Assembly: GCA_938003765.1 (NCBI GenBank)
Contig: CALKYE010000063.1
Location: 1 to 56,753 of the forward strand
DNA length: 56,753 nucleotides
Reading direction: 5' to 3'
Source of the DNA: an uncultured Planctomycetia bacterium
Lineage (GTDB): Bacteria; Planctomycetota; UBA1135; GCA-002686595
Shown: positions 1 to 8,424 of the stretch, piece after piece
How positions within the stretch are numbered: the stretch's first letter is position 1
Layout: each line of letters opens with the position of its first letter
Program-made: the position numbers and the translations under genes
Notes under the pieces: generated by a model
The model's database searches: none
What the model was told of the DNA's origin: nothing
What the model saw: the letters and a program-made list of their open reading frames with translations, nothing else

Positions 1-718
1 AGTCCCCGGTCGGCGACAGGCGGAACTCGCGCACCGACTCGAGCGCGTTGAGCGACTCGACCAGTCGGCGCACGTTCTCGCCGTGCGTAGTGGCGATCAC
101 CATGCGGTACTCGAAGAAGCCGTCCTGTTCGTCGAGGCGGTAGTTGAGGTTGGCGATCGAGAAGCCGTGCTGCGAGATCGTGCGACGCATGTCGACCTCG
201 CCCATCGCCGAGGTGCGGGCGAAGCGCACGACGAGGTGCGCGTAGGACTGCGCGGGCATTCGCTTCTCGACCCAGTTGAAGACCGAGAGCGTTCCGAGCG
301 TGAGCACGCACGCCATCACGGCCGGCGTGTAGAAGCCGATGCCGATGAGCACGCCGATGGCCGAGGTGACCCAGATCGACGCCGCGGTCGTCAGGCCGCG
401 CACGGTCAGGCCTTCCTTCATGATCGCGCCGGCGCCGAGGAAGCCGATGCCGGTCATGATGCCCTGCGCCATGCGCGTGGGGTCGAGCGTGATGCGCGCC
501 TCGCCCTCGTTCGGCGCCCAGCGATGCTCGTAGGACACGATCAGCATCAGCAGGCTCGAAGCCATGCACACCAGGGCGTGCGTGCGAAAGCCGGCCGGCC
601 GACCGCGGTAGCTGCGCTCCGCGCCGATCGCCGCCCCCACCGCGAGCGCGATGAGCAGGCGCAGGGCGATCTCGCCGGACTCGCCGTCGAACAGACTGGG
701 ACGCTGGATCCAGAGCAC
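1..718 (-). CDS. MgtC/SapB family membrane protein (C-terminus cut by window edge)
   Basis: Inner-membrane protein of the MgtC/SapB family. Some members support growth at low magnesium or inside hosts; most bacterial copies have no known role. At least 239 residues are present. The N-terminal half holds several membrane segments with family motifs AIGAERSYRGRPAGFRTH and GIGFLGAGAIMKEGLTVRGL. The last ~80 visible residues form a soluble ACT-like domain typical of longer members. The GTG start at 718-716 is chosen because AAGGAAAG lies about 5 bases upstream, one of the few clear Shine-Dalgarno sequences here. The stop lies left of base 1. No neighbour on this strand suggests a specific function. 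Confidence 0.85.
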   Translation of the reverse strand, partial: MLWIQRPSLFDGESGEIALRLLIALAVGAAIGAERSYRGRPAGFRTHALVCMASSLLMLIVSYEHRWAPNEGEARITLDPTRMAQGIMTGIGFLGAGAIMKEGLTVRGLTTAASIWVTSAIGVLIGIGFYTPAVMACVLTLGTLSVFNWVEKRMPAQSYAHLVVRFARTSAMGEVDMRRTISQHGFSIANLNYRLDEQDGFFEYRMVIATTHGENVRRLVESLNALESVREFRLSPTGD

Positions 719-938
719 CGCTTTCCTTTCGACAGGTTGCGCAGTCGGCCTGCGGCGGGGAGCGCACAGGCGTGCCGCGGATGGAATCGAACGCCGCAGC
801 GAGACCCTGCGGACAACCGTGGACGGCGCGCTCGCGCGCGTGGAATCGAAGACCGCTTCCCGAGCTCTATCGCGCGCCTCCACGGAGCGCGGAGCGCAGG
901 CCGCGAGCAAGCCCCCGGGCTCGGCGGGCCCACGGCGC

Positions 939-966
939 TTGCGTTGCGGCGCAGCGTCCCTAACCT
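939..966 (+). promoter_or_regulatory. Candidate sigma70-type promoter of the 976 gene
   Basis: TTGCGT (939-944), 16-base spacer, TAACCT (961-966). The -10 ends 9 bases before the ATG at 976, so the transcript would have almost no leader. Assigned by eye only. Confidence 0.3.
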
Positions 967-975
967 TCCTCCGCC

Positions 976-1593
976 ATGGAAGAGTGGAACGACAAGATCG
1001 TGGTCTGGCGCAAGGAACTGGGCTCGTGGCAGGAGCGCTTCGACGACGAGTACGCCAAGCTCGCGCGCAAGCGGCGCGGGTGGTTCGGCAAGCTCTCGCA
1101 GGGAGAGCTCGAGGAGGTCGCCGCCCTGGCGCGCCAGGCCGCGGGCGAGCAAACGGCCGTGGACTCGTTCCGCTTCGTCACCGAGCTGTGCGACGCGTAC
1201 CTGGCGGAGGCTCTGCCGCAGAACCGCGCCAAGACGCGCGCCTGGATCGGCGCCGAAGCGCTCACGACGAACGCCGTGTGGAGCTACGCGCTCCAGTCGA
1301 TCGAGCTGCTCCCGCGCCAGCCGAACGAGAGCATCCTGCGCCGCGGCCTCGCGGCCGTCTCGATCGTCGACATGCGCGTCGACTACAACGCCTTCCTCGA
1401 CACCCTCGGTCGGCTCTGGATCGCCGCGCGCAAGGCGGGCCTCGATCCCAAGCCGCACTTCGAAGCGGTCGCCAAGCTCTCCAACCCTGGCATGGGCGGC
1501 GGCGGCGCGTGCGTCGGCGAGCTGCTCGCGAACTTCGCGAGCACGTCGTACTTCCGCGACAACGTCCGGCCGCTCCTGCCGCGCGCTGCGTGA
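976..1593 (+). CDS. Hypothetical protein, 205 aa
   Basis: I do not recognise this family. The product is soluble, has no signal peptide or membrane segment, and looks mostly alpha-helical. It is rich in Trp, Arg and Glu at the N-terminus, with a glycine run (GMGGGGA) near residue 175. Reading-frame use matches its neighbours. The ATG at 976 is the first start after the -10-like box at 961-966 and there is no Shine-Dalgarno sequence. It stands alone: the divergent mgtC-like gene lies upstream and a convergent thioredoxin gene lies 53 bases downstream, separated by a hairpin. It is probably a real gene because the frame stays open with protein-like composition, but no function can be proposed. 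Confidence 0.7.
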   Translation: MEEWNDKIVVWRKELGSWQERFDDEYAKLARKRRGWFGKLSQGELEEVAALARQAAGEQTAVDSFRFVTELCDAYLAEALPQNRAKTRAWIGAEALTTNAVWSYALQSIELLPRQPNESILRRGLAAVSIVDMRVDYNAFLDTLGRLWIAARKAGLDPKPHFEAVAKLSNPGMGGGGACVGELLANFASTSYFRDNVRPLLPRAA

Positions 1594-1614
1594 CCCGTCC
1601 GCGGACGCGCAGAG

Positions 1615-1643
1615 TGCGCGCATGAGCGCATCATGCGGCGCGC
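1615..1643. terminator. Hairpin between convergent genes, possible bidirectional terminator
   Basis: CATGA (1621-1625) and TCATG (1631-1635) pair around a 5-base loop. The stem extends outward through a G/C-rich section with one bulge. It sits in the 53-base gap between two converging genes. There is no T-run, so intrinsic termination is uncertain. Confidence 0.4.
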
Positions 1644-1646
1644 GGA

Positions 1647-2669
1647 CTACTTGACCTTCACGCGCCCCTCGAGCAGCGCCTCGACCGTCCAGTCGCTCAA
1701 GCTCGCGGGATTGTCGGCCCAGCGCAGCCGACCCTCGGTGTCGATCAGCGCCACGAACGGGATGTTCGTCGCGCCATAGCTCTGCGCCGTCTGACCCGAG
1801 TCCATCATCACGGGGAAGGTGAGCTCCTTCTCGCGCAAGTAGGCGCCCATCGCTTCCGCGGTCTGGCCCTTGTTGTTGTTGGTGACGCCGATGAGCTTGA
1901 AGCCGCGCTCGGCGTAACGGCGCTCGAGATCGACGAGGTAGGGCGTTTCCTTCGGACAGTTGGGGCACCAGCTCGCGAAGAAGTACAGCGCGACGACGTG
2001 TCCGCCGAGCAGCTCCAGCGGCGCCGGCTCTCCCTGGATCCAACTCTCGGCCTGATAGGTCGGCGCGGGCTTCTCCAGCTTGCGCGTCAGCGCGATCTGC
2101 TTGTTCACGGCTGCGAGCGTGTCCTTCGGCTCGCCGAACTCCTTGACCCAACGCTGCATCTCGCTGAGCGCCTCGCGCGGTCGGAGCAGGTGCCGTTGCA
2201 CGGCGGAGTGGCGCTCGAGCGCCTTGCCGACGTAGCTGCGGTCGACGGAGAACGTTTCGAGCACGGCCGCGTAGCTCTGGCGCGCGGCCTCGAGCTCGCC
2301 CATGAACAGGCGCACCGAGCCCTTCATGTACTGCGCGCGCGAGCTGAGCGGCGAGTCCTTGTGCTCCGCGGTGACCTTGTCCAAGCGCGCGAGGCTGAGC
2401 TCGAAGCTGGCGCGCGCGCCCGCCGTGACCCGGTGCGCCTCGAGCTTCGAGCGCCCGTCGGAGAACCAGCACACGCCGGCTTCGACCAGGGCCTCGGTCG
2501 CGCGCGGAGAGCCGGAGAACTCGACGCTGTAGCGCTCGAACGCCGTCGCCGCGCCGGCGTAGTCGGCCTTGCCCTTGAGCGCCGAGGCGGCGTTCCACGC
2601 GGCGCTCGCCGCGTCCGGAGGTGCGGCCTGTGAAATCAGAGCGAGCGTCAGGAGCAGCAGTGTTTTCAT
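1647..2669 (-). CDS. Secreted TlpA-like thioredoxin with N-terminal TPR-like region, 340 aa
   Basis: Probable periplasmic thiol-disulfide protein. Residues 1-16 (MKTLLLLTLALISQAA) are a signal peptide. Residues ~25-200 are helical and resemble tetratricopeptide repeats (YAGAATAFERY, GELEAARQSYAAVL). The C-terminal third is a TlpA/AhpC-TSA fold with active site WCPNC at residues 234-238, followed by KETPYLVDLE and the cis-Pro-type segment NIPFVALID. Fusions of TPR-like and TlpA domains are common in planctomycetes and acidobacteria. A much longer open frame continues upstream, but the ATG at 2669 is preferred because it begins the signal peptide. A TACACT box lies at 2714-2709. The gene is divergent from the rhomboid gene, 97 bases away. 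The substrate is unknown. Confidence 0.85.
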   Translation of the reverse strand: MKTLLLLTLALISQAAPPDAASAAWNAASALKGKADYAGAATAFERYSVEFSGSPRATEALVEAGVCWFSDGRSKLEAHRVTAGARASFELSLARLDKVTAEHKDSPLSSRAQYMKGSVRLFMGELEAARQSYAAVLETFSVDRSYVGKALERHSAVQRHLLRPREALSEMQRWVKEFGEPKDTLAAVNKQIALTRKLEKPAPTYQAESWIQGEPAPLELLGGHVVALYFFASWCPNCPKETPYLVDLERRYAERGFKLIGVTNNNKGQTAEAMGAYLREKELTFPVMMDSGQTAQSYGATNIPFVALIDTEGRLRWADNPASLSDWTVEALLEGRVKVK

Positions 2670-2730
2670 GGGGGCAGCGGGGATCGCGCGGAGCGCGCGT
2701 TCAAACGGAGTGTAGTGCCGTCGGTCGGGC

Positions 2731-2758
2731 TCGACATTCTCCGGAGCAGAGCTATAGG
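2731..2758 (+). promoter_or_regulatory. Candidate promoter of the rhomboid gene (near-leaderless)
   Basis: TCGACA (2731-2736, 5 of 6 to TTGACA), 16-base spacer, TATAGG (2753-2758). The expected start of transcription falls at about 2765, two bases before the ATG at 2767. Confidence 0.45.
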
Positions 2759-2766
2759 CTCGGCCC

Positions 2767-3678
2767 ATGCCCCCGGACGCGCTTTCGTCAGGCGAGGTCG
2801 CGCGCACTCGCCACGGGCGCGTCGCACGCGACTGGGCGCTGGTCCTGGCCGCGCTGGGCGTGCCGTGCGAAATCGTCAGCGACAGCGGCGAGCACGTGAT
2901 CGCGGCCGCGCCGGCCGACGTGGAGCGCGCGCGCGCGGAACTGCGCGAGTACGACGAGGAGAACCGCGGCTGGCGACGCGCCGAGGAACTGCCGCTCGCG
3001 CTCGAGAACGGCTGGATCGCGTCGCTGACCTGGATCTTCACGCTGATCGTGATGCACGCGCTCTCGGGCGCGCGCGCGTTGTCGTCGGACTGGTACCGCC
3101 AAGGTCGCGGCGACGCCGGCGCGATCCTCGGCGGCGAGCCGTGGCGCGCGCTCACCGCGCTGGGTCTGCACGCCGACGCGGCGCACCTGCTCGGCAACAC
3201 GTTCCTCGGCGCGCTGATGATCGCGCTCGTGGCCGAGGTGCTCGGCATCGGCGTGGGGCTGCTCGCCGTGATCGTCGCCGGCGCGCTGGCCAACGTGCTC
3301 AACTCCGCGATCCAGGAGCCCTACTTCCGCTTCATCGGCGCGTCGACCGCGGTGTTCGCCGCGCTCGGCATCCTCGGCGGTCACCGCTGGCAGCGTCGCA
3401 AGAGCGTGCGTCGGCGCAACGCCGCAGCTTGGATCCCGCTGCTCGCCAGCGCGTTCCTGCTCGGCTTCCTGGGCTCGGGCGGCGGCGAAATCGGCAGCGC
3501 GCGCGCCGGCCGCGTCGACGTCGTGGGCCACGTGTCGGGCTTCGTCGTCGGCGTGCTGGTGGGAGCGCTCTTCGCGCGAGCGCTCGGCGCCACGCGACTG
3601 GGACCGCGCACGCAAGCCTGGTGCGCAGCCGCTGCGACGGCGGCCTGGTGCGGCGCGTGGGCGCTCGCGCTGCGCTGA
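2767..3678 (+). CDS. Rhomboid family intramembrane serine protease, 303 aa
   Basis: Membrane protease that cleaves transmembrane substrates within the bilayer. About 85 soluble N-terminal residues precede the membrane domain. Family marks are HLLGN at about residue 139, the nucleophile Ser193 in GASTAVFAALG, and the catalytic partner His255 in VGHVSGFVVG. Loop residues are Arg-rich between helices. The ATG follows a TATAGG box by 8 bases with no Shine-Dalgarno sequence, so a leaderless message is likely. The stop is 18 bases before the AlbA_2-type gene, so the two may be co-transcribed. Both catalytic residues are present, so the enzyme should be active. The substrate cannot be inferred. Confidence 0.9.
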   Translation: MPPDALSSGEVARTRHGRVARDWALVLAALGVPCEIVSDSGEHVIAAAPADVERARAELREYDEENRGWRRAEELPLALENGWIASLTWIFTLIVMHALSGARALSSDWYRQGRGDAGAILGGEPWRALTALGLHADAAHLLGNTFLGALMIALVAEVLGIGVGLLAVIVAGALANVLNSAIQEPYFRFIGASTAVFAALGILGGHRWQRRKSVRRRNAAAWIPLLASAFLLGFLGSGGGEIGSARAGRVDVVGHVSGFVVGVLVGALFARALGATRLGPRTQAWCAAAATAAWCGAWALALR

Positions 3679-3696
3679 GTCGGCGAGGCTGGGTCG

Positions 3697-4353
3697 ATGA
3701 AGCTCTCCCCCGCGGATCTGGCGGCGCGCATCGCGCAGGGCGAGGGCAAGACGCTCGAGTTCAAGCGTGGCTTGCCGCGCGACGAGAAGGTGGCGCGCTC
3801 GCTCGCGGCGTTCGCCAACACCCGCGGGGGGCTGCTGCTGATCGGCGTGGGCGACCGCGGCGAACTGTTCGGCGCGCCGCAGCCGCGCGAGACGCTGGAG
3901 CGATTGCGCCAGATCGCTGCGCAGGTGCTGGAGCCGGCGCTGAGCGTCGAGCTGGCCCTGGTGGAGTTGGAAGGCGCGACGATCGTGTGCTGCTCCGTTC
4001 CGCTCTCGCCCCGCCGGCCGCACGCCGTTCGACACGAAGACGGTCGCACGGAGGTCGTCACGCGCGCGGGCTCTTCCAATCGCGCGGCCGACGGCGCGAC
4101 GCTGCGCGCCATCGTCGAGCAGCGCACCTCGAAGCGCAGCCTCGACGAGTTGGAGAAGCGCGCGCTCGCCTGGGTCGACGAGCGCACCCGGCGCGGCGCG
4201 GCCGCCGACAGCGACGCCACCGCCGCCGCGTTCAGCGCCGCCGCCAACGTCGGACGCCAGCGCGCTCGACGCGTGTTCACCGAGTTGGAGCGAGCGGGCT
4301 TGCTCGTGGGCCACGGCGAGGGCGCCCGGCGCGTCTACAGCCGGCCCGGCTAG
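3697..4353 (+). CDS. AlbA_2/Schlafen-type DNA-binding protein with C-terminal helix-turn-helix, 218 aa
   Basis: Residues ~10-125 match the AlbA_2 (divergent AAA_4, Schlafen-like) fold: EGKTLEFKRGLP, then AFANTRGGLLLIGVGDRGE. This module occurs in putative transcription regulators and some helicases. The C-terminal ~70 residues look like a winged helix (NVGRQRARRVFTELERAGLL). The short length suggests a stand-alone regulator and not a helicase. It starts 18 bases after the rhomboid gene. The TAG stop at 4351-4353 overlaps the left inverted repeat of the MITE-like element, so the original C-terminus may have been changed by insertion. DNA binding is inferred from the fold. Confidence 0.8.
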   Translation: MKLSPADLAARIAQGEGKTLEFKRGLPRDEKVARSLAAFANTRGGLLLIGVGDRGELFGAPQPRETLERLRQIAAQVLEPALSVELALVELEGATIVCCSVPLSPRRPHAVRHEDGRTEVVTRAGSSNRAADGATLRAIVEQRTSKRSLDELEKRALAWVDERTRRGAAADSDATAAAFSAAANVGRQRARRVFTELERAGLLVGHGEGARRVYSRPG

Positions 4354-4517
4354 GAGCCCGTTGAAGTCGTCATTCGGCGCGCTTCCGCGCCCAAGCGCGC
4401 CGCCGCGGCGTCGGAGAATCCGCAGCGAGTCCACTTCGATTCGCCTGTGGTTCTCTTCCTTGCGGCGACGCACCTGGGCCTGAATCGCCCTCGAAGCACT
4501 TCTTCAACGGACTCCTG
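4352..4517. mobile_element. MITE-like element (~166 bp, imperfect terminal inverted repeats)
   Basis: Left end AGGAGCCCGTTGAAG (4352-4366) and right end CTTCAACGGACTCCT (4503-4517) are inverted repeats matching at 14 of 15 positions; weaker similarity continues inward for about 10 bases. Inside is a 10-bp perfect hairpin (4375-4402). No coding frame fits inside. Terminal inverted repeats with internal symmetry and no transposase suggest a non-autonomous element. No clear target duplication is visible, and no second copy occurs in this window. Confidence 0.5.
4375..4402. repeat. Strong hairpin inside the MITE-like element
   Basis: CGGCGCGCTT (4375-4384) pairs perfectly with AAGCGCGCCG (4393-4402) around an 8-base loop. 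It lies 22 bases after the AlbA_2-type gene and could act as its transcript end, although no T-run follows. Confidence 0.6.
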
Positions 4518-4821
4518 GTCCGGCCTGTTCGAGCGATTCGGACCGCGAGCGTCGGCGCGCGCAGCCCGGCGGAGTGCTCTCGAGCGGGCGCCCCCGCCTC
4601 GGTGATCGGCGACCGCGTTGCGAGCCCGCGCGACGATTTGCGCGCCGCGCAGCGGCGTTCGTTCGCATCGACGGACGACAGCGCGACGAGTGAAACGTCC
4701 TCCGGCGCGCCCGCCCGAGCCCGAGAACTCTCGGCGACGGCGGTATCGGACTCACGCGTGTCCGACTACTCTCGCTGATTCCCCGTCCCGTCTCACTTCG
4801 GCCTCCCCGAGCAACCTCCCC
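4518..4821. other. Leader region of the subtilase gene
   Basis: About 300 bases without a convincing gene. The subtilase frame stays open upstream to 4618, but its translation there is Arg/Pro-rich and precedes the signal peptide, so it is treated as untranslated. TACTCT near 4765 could be a -10 box. Nothing else seen. Confidence 0.4.
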
Positions 4822-7380
4822 GTGAACTCGATCCAACTTGCCGCGCGTGTGGTCCTGTCGTCCGTCCTGGCGTCGCTCGCATCGGCGCAATTCGTCGTCG
4901 ACGGAGCGAGCGGAGGCTCGGTGCTCCGCTGGGAGCACGGCGCGACGATCCACAGCACTCCCGCGACCATCGCCGACTTGCGCTGCGGACGCGTCGAGTC
5001 GACGGCCTTCGCAGCGTGGTCGGAAGAGCTGCCCGGCGAGCCGCGTCGCTCGTACTTCGCGCTGAGCCTCGACGGGACGTCGATCGCCGCGCTCAAGGAG
5101 ACCAGCTACGAGCTCGGGCTCCGTCGGCTGACGTTCGATCCCGCGGGCGGCGATCCGAACCTGGGCGATTCCGCGTTGGCGCGCGACGGCGGAGACGTGC
5201 ACGTCGTCCAGTACCTCACGCAACCGCTGGTCGAGTACAGCGAAGCGATCAGCGCGCTGGGCGGCGAGGTGTTCGACTTCGTCGAGCGCCACGCGCACGT
5301 GGTGCGGATGGACGCGACGACGCGCGAGGCCGTGGAGGCGCTGCCGTTCGTGCGCGCGGTCGTGCGCTACCAGAGCGAGTTCCGCGTCGATCCGGAGCTC
5401 CTCGCGGCGCTGCGCGAGGGCGCTCTGCGGGGACCCAAGCGCTACAACGTGCAGGTCTTCCGCCGCGGAGTGGCCGAGCAGACGATCGTGGCCGAGCGCA
5501 TCGTCGAGCTGGGCGGGAGCATCGACCTGATCGTGCCGCAGGGCTTCCGCTTCGAGGCGACGATGACCCCCGAGGTGCTGGCCGCGGTCGCCGCGCTGCC
5601 GCAGGTGCGCTTCATCGACGCCTGGAGCGCGCCCGAGGACGACATGGATCTGGTGCGCAACTTCGGCGGCGCCAACTACGTCGAGAGCGTGGCCGGCCTG
5701 ACGGGCCAGGGCGTGCGCGTCGAAGTGCTCGACAGCGGCTGCGATCTGACCCATCCCAACTTCAACGCTGCGATCGCGCACGGCTCGGTGCCGGTCGGAT
5801 CCCACGGAACCTGCACGGCGGGCATCGTCGCCGGCAGCGGCACGGACAACGCCGCCGCGCGCGGAATGCTGCCGTCGGCGCAGCTCTACGCGGGCTACTA
5901 CAGCGCGCTGGTCGGCGGCAATCGCTACGCGCACACGCAGGAGCTCGTCAATCCCGCGCTGAACTTCCAGACCGTGCTGCAGTCGAACTCGTGGGGCTCG
6001 GGACTGACCACGAGCTACACGACGATCTCGGCGGAGATGGACGACCTGATCCTCGACACCAACCTGCTGATCCTGCAGTCGCAGTCGAACGCGGGCTCGC
6101 AGAGCTCACGTCCGCAGGCGTGGTCGAAGAACATCGTTTCGATCGGCGGCATCCGCCATCAGAACACCGCGACGTATGCGGACGACTCGTGGGGCGGCGG
6201 CGCGAGCATCGGCCCCGCGCAAGACGGCCGCATGAAGCCCGACCTGGCTTACTTCTACGACAGCGTGCTGTGCAACGACGTCCAGGGCAGCGGCGGTTAC
6301 TCGAACGGCAACTACAACTCGAGCTTCGGCGGAACGAGCGCCGCCACTCCGATCGCGGCCGGGCACTTCGGCCTGTTCTTCCAGATGTGGAGCCAGGGCC
6401 TGTTCGGCAACCCCACCAGCGGCGGCACGGTGTTCCAGAACCGCCCGAGCTTCTCGCTCGCCAAGGCCGCGATGATCAACACGGCCACGTCCTGGAACTT
6501 CTCGGGCTCGGGCGCTGACCTGTCGCGCGCCAAGCAGGGCTTCGGTCACCCCGACGTGCGCTCGCTCTACGACCGACGCACGAAGACGTTCTACGTCGAC
6601 CAGACCGTGCAGGTCTCGAACCTCGGGCTGGTGAGCTTCGGCCTGAACGTCGCGCCCGGCGAGCCCGACCTGCGCGTCACGCTCGTCTACCGCGACAACC
6701 AAGGCGCCGTGAGCGCGTCGCAGCACCGCAAGAACGACCTGACGCTCGTCGTGCGCGCTCCGAACGGAACGACGTACTACGGCAACAACGGACTGAGCGC
6801 CGGGCTGTGGTCGACCGCGGGCGGCTCGCCGAACACCAAGGACACCGTCGAGAACGTGTTCGTGCAGAACCCGATCGCGGGCGCCTGGGAAGTCGAAGTG
6901 CGCGGGGACAACGTGAACACCGATCCGCTCACGGGCTCGCCCGCGAGTTCGACCGACTTCGCGCTGTGGGCCACGGGCGCCACCTCGGGTCCGGTGTGCG
7001 CGCAACCGCAGACCTATTGCACGGCCAAGCTCAATTCGCAGTTCGGCGTGCCCTCGATCGGCTCGACCGGAACGCCGAGCGTCGCCAGCAACGACTTCGT
7101 CGTGACGCTGAGCGGCGCGCTGCCGAACAAGAGCGCGATCGTGTTCTACGGCCTCGCGGCGCACTCGGCGCCGTTCCACGGCGGCTACCTGTGCGCGCTC
7201 GCGCCGACGGTGCGCTCGCCGCTCTTGTCGACCGACGCCGCCGGCGCAGCGCTGTACTCAGTCCCGGTCACGCCGGCGATGGTCGGCACGACGCGCTACT
7301 ACCAGTGGTGGCACCGCGACCCCGTCGACATCTTCGGCGACGGGCTCTCGAACGGTCTGCAGGTCGGGTTCTGCGACTGA
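4822..7380 (+). CDS. Secreted subtilisin-like serine protease (peptidase S8), 852 aa
   Basis: Extracellular endopeptidase. The GTG start at 4822 opens a signal peptide ending ...LASLASAQF. A propeptide-like region fills residues ~25-280. The catalytic domain has Asp304 (VEVLDSGCDLTHPNF), His328 (SHGTCTAGIVAG), oxyanion Asn423 (QSNAGS) and Ser506 (GGTSAATPIAAG). Residues ~600-725 form a beta-sandwich seen C-terminal to many subtilases (AGAWEVEVRG). The last ~120 residues (YCTAKLNS... to the final CD) are a separate Cys-bounded beta-rich tail, which I associate with the Poly30-type planctomycetes and suspect is a sorting or surface-retention module. The ~80-kDa length and intact triad argue for an active enzyme. 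It converges on the sigma-factor gene 24 bases downstream. Confidence 0.9.
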   Translation: MNSIQLAARVVLSSVLASLASAQFVVDGASGGSVLRWEHGATIHSTPATIADLRCGRVESTAFAAWSEELPGEPRRSYFALSLDGTSIAALKETSYELGLRRLTFDPAGGDPNLGDSALARDGGDVHVVQYLTQPLVEYSEAISALGGEVFDFVERHAHVVRMDATTREAVEALPFVRAVVRYQSEFRVDPELLAALREGALRGPKRYNVQVFRRGVAEQTIVAERIVELGGSIDLIVPQGFRFEATMTPEVLAAVAALPQVRFIDAWSAPEDDMDLVRNFGGANYVESVAGLTGQGVRVEVLDSGCDLTHPNFNAAIAHGSVPVGSHGTCTAGIVAGSGTDNAAARGMLPSAQLYAGYYSALVGGNRYAHTQELVNPALNFQTVLQSNSWGSGLTTSYTTISAEMDDLILDTNLLILQSQSNAGSQSSRPQAWSKNIVSIGGIRHQNTATYADDSWGGGASIGPAQDGRMKPDLAYFYDSVLCNDVQGSGGYSNGNYNSSFGGTSAATPIAAGHFGLFFQMWSQGLFGNPTSGGTVFQNRPSFSLAKAAMINTATSWNFSGSGADLSRAKQGFGHPDVRSLYDRRTKTFYVDQTVQVSNLGLVSFGLNVAPGEPDLRVTLVYRDNQGAVSASQHRKNDLTLVVRAPNGTTYYGNNGLSAGLWSTAGGSPNTKDTVENVFVQNPIAGAWEVEVRGDNVNTDPLTGSPASSTDFALWATGATSGPVCAQPQTYCTAKLNSQFGVPSIGSTGTPSVASNDFVVTLSGALPNKSAIVFYGLAAHSAPFHGGYLCALAPTVRSPLLSTDAAGAALYSVPVTPAMVGTTRYYQWWHRDPVDIFGDGLSNGLQVGFCD

Positions 7381-7404
7381 GACGTTCGGCGCGCCACGCG
7401 CGCG

Positions 7405-8043
7405 CTACTGAACGGCGATGAACAGCTCGCGCGGGAGTTTCTGCTCGATCACCCGCGCGAGCAGTCGTTGCCAGCGCTTCGCGACTGCCTCGCGGCCCAT
7501 CTGCAGGCGCTCGGCCACTTCGGCTTGCGAGAGCCCCTCGAGCCCGTGGTGCACGAGCAGCATGCGGTCGTCCTCGTCGAGCGACTGCACCCACTTGGCG
7601 AACAGTTGCAGCGACTCTTCGCGCGCGACGCGGCGCGTGATCGCGGTGGCGCTGTCCGGCACGTCGGCGAGCTCGAGCGCGCGCGAAGCGGCGGCGTCGC
7701 GCGAGCGCGCCTTGAACGTCGGGCTCTCGAGCTTGCGGAAGGCCTCGAGCAAGACGTTCTTCGCGACGCGGAAGACCCAGTAGCGGAAGGTGACCGTCTT
7801 GGGATCGAAGCTGTCGAAGATCTTCCAAGCTCGACACCACACCTCCTGCACGACATCGCCCGGGTCGACCCACTGGCGCAGGTCGGGGCGGATGCGGATC
7901 TCGGCCCAGGTGTAGAGCGACGGCGCGATCCGCTCGTACAGCTCGCCGAAGCGCTCGGCCTCCCCCGCGTGGGCGCGCGCGGCGAGTTCCTGCGTCTCGA
8001 CGCGCTCGTCTTCGCGCTCGGGGTCGGGCCGTGCGACGGTCAT
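7405..8043 (-). CDS. ECF-type RNA polymerase sigma factor, 212 aa
   Basis: Alternative sigma factor of the extracytoplasmic-function class. Region 2 is at residues ~25-100 (PGDVVQEVWCRAWKIFDSF, then FRYWVFRVAKNVLLEAFRK) and region 4 at ~145-205 (HHGLEGLSQAEVAERLQMG, a helix-turn-helix). The linker is longer than in classical ECFs, as in planctomycete groups. No anti-sigma gene is adjacent. It is divergent from a Ser/Thr kinase, a pairing common in planctomycetes, where kinases may replace anti-sigma factors; a functional link here is inference. A TAGCAT box ends 6 bases upstream of the ATG, suggesting a leaderless transcript. Confidence 0.88.
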   Translation of the reverse strand: MTVARPDPEREDERVETQELAARAHAGEAERFGELYERIAPSLYTWAEIRIRPDLRQWVDPGDVVQEVWCRAWKIFDSFDPKTVTFRYWVFRVAKNVLLEAFRKLESPTFKARSRDAAASRALELADVPDSATAITRRVAREESLQLFAKWVQSLDEDDRMLLVHHGLEGLSQAEVAERLQMGREAVAKRWQRLLARVIEQKLPRELFIAVQ

Positions 8044-8424
8044 GGGGCGATGCTACCAAAGGCCCGTCGGAGCGCCGGGAAGCGGTGGTTCGCGTGGCTT
8101 GCGCCGACGAAGTCCATACGGCCGTCGAGCAGGCGTTCGTCGCCCTGCGGCGTGCAATCACGCTCGAGTCGCACGCGCAGCAGCCTGGCCGGGACCACGA
8201 GCGCGCGCTCGTTCGACTTCATCAGCGCACAGCTTGAGACGATCGCACGTCGTGCGTGAACCGACGCCGCCGCAGCCCGTCCATCATCCCGCGAGCACCC
8301 GCGCGCCGCGGGGAATCAGCGCTGGAGCGATCCCTTCGCACCGCGATCGCATCGCAGACAGCCCGCGCAACGCCTGTGGCCAAGTTGCACGGAGTCCGGC
8401 CCGCGCGGCATCTACAATCCACGC
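8044..8424. other. Divergent intergenic region, sigma factor / Ser-Thr kinase
   Basis: 381 bases with no supported gene. It holds -10-like boxes for both flanking genes: TAGCAT on the minus strand (8055-8050) and TACAAT on the plus strand (8413-8418), each 6 bases from its ATG. A symmetric site CGCACG-T-CGTGCG lies at 8244-8256 and could bind a regulator. Weak short frames here look like noise. Confidence 0.4.
8244..8256. promoter_or_regulatory. 13-bp palindrome, possible operator
   Basis: CGCACG-T-CGTGCG lies midway between the divergent sigma-factor and kinase genes. Short G/C palindromes are frequent at this base composition, so this is only a candidate. Confidence 0.2.

Noticed and set aside
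4618..4821. Upstream N-terminal extension of the subtilase
   Set aside because: It would place ~68 Arg/Pro/Thr-rich residues before a clear signal peptide; GTG 4822 is the better start.
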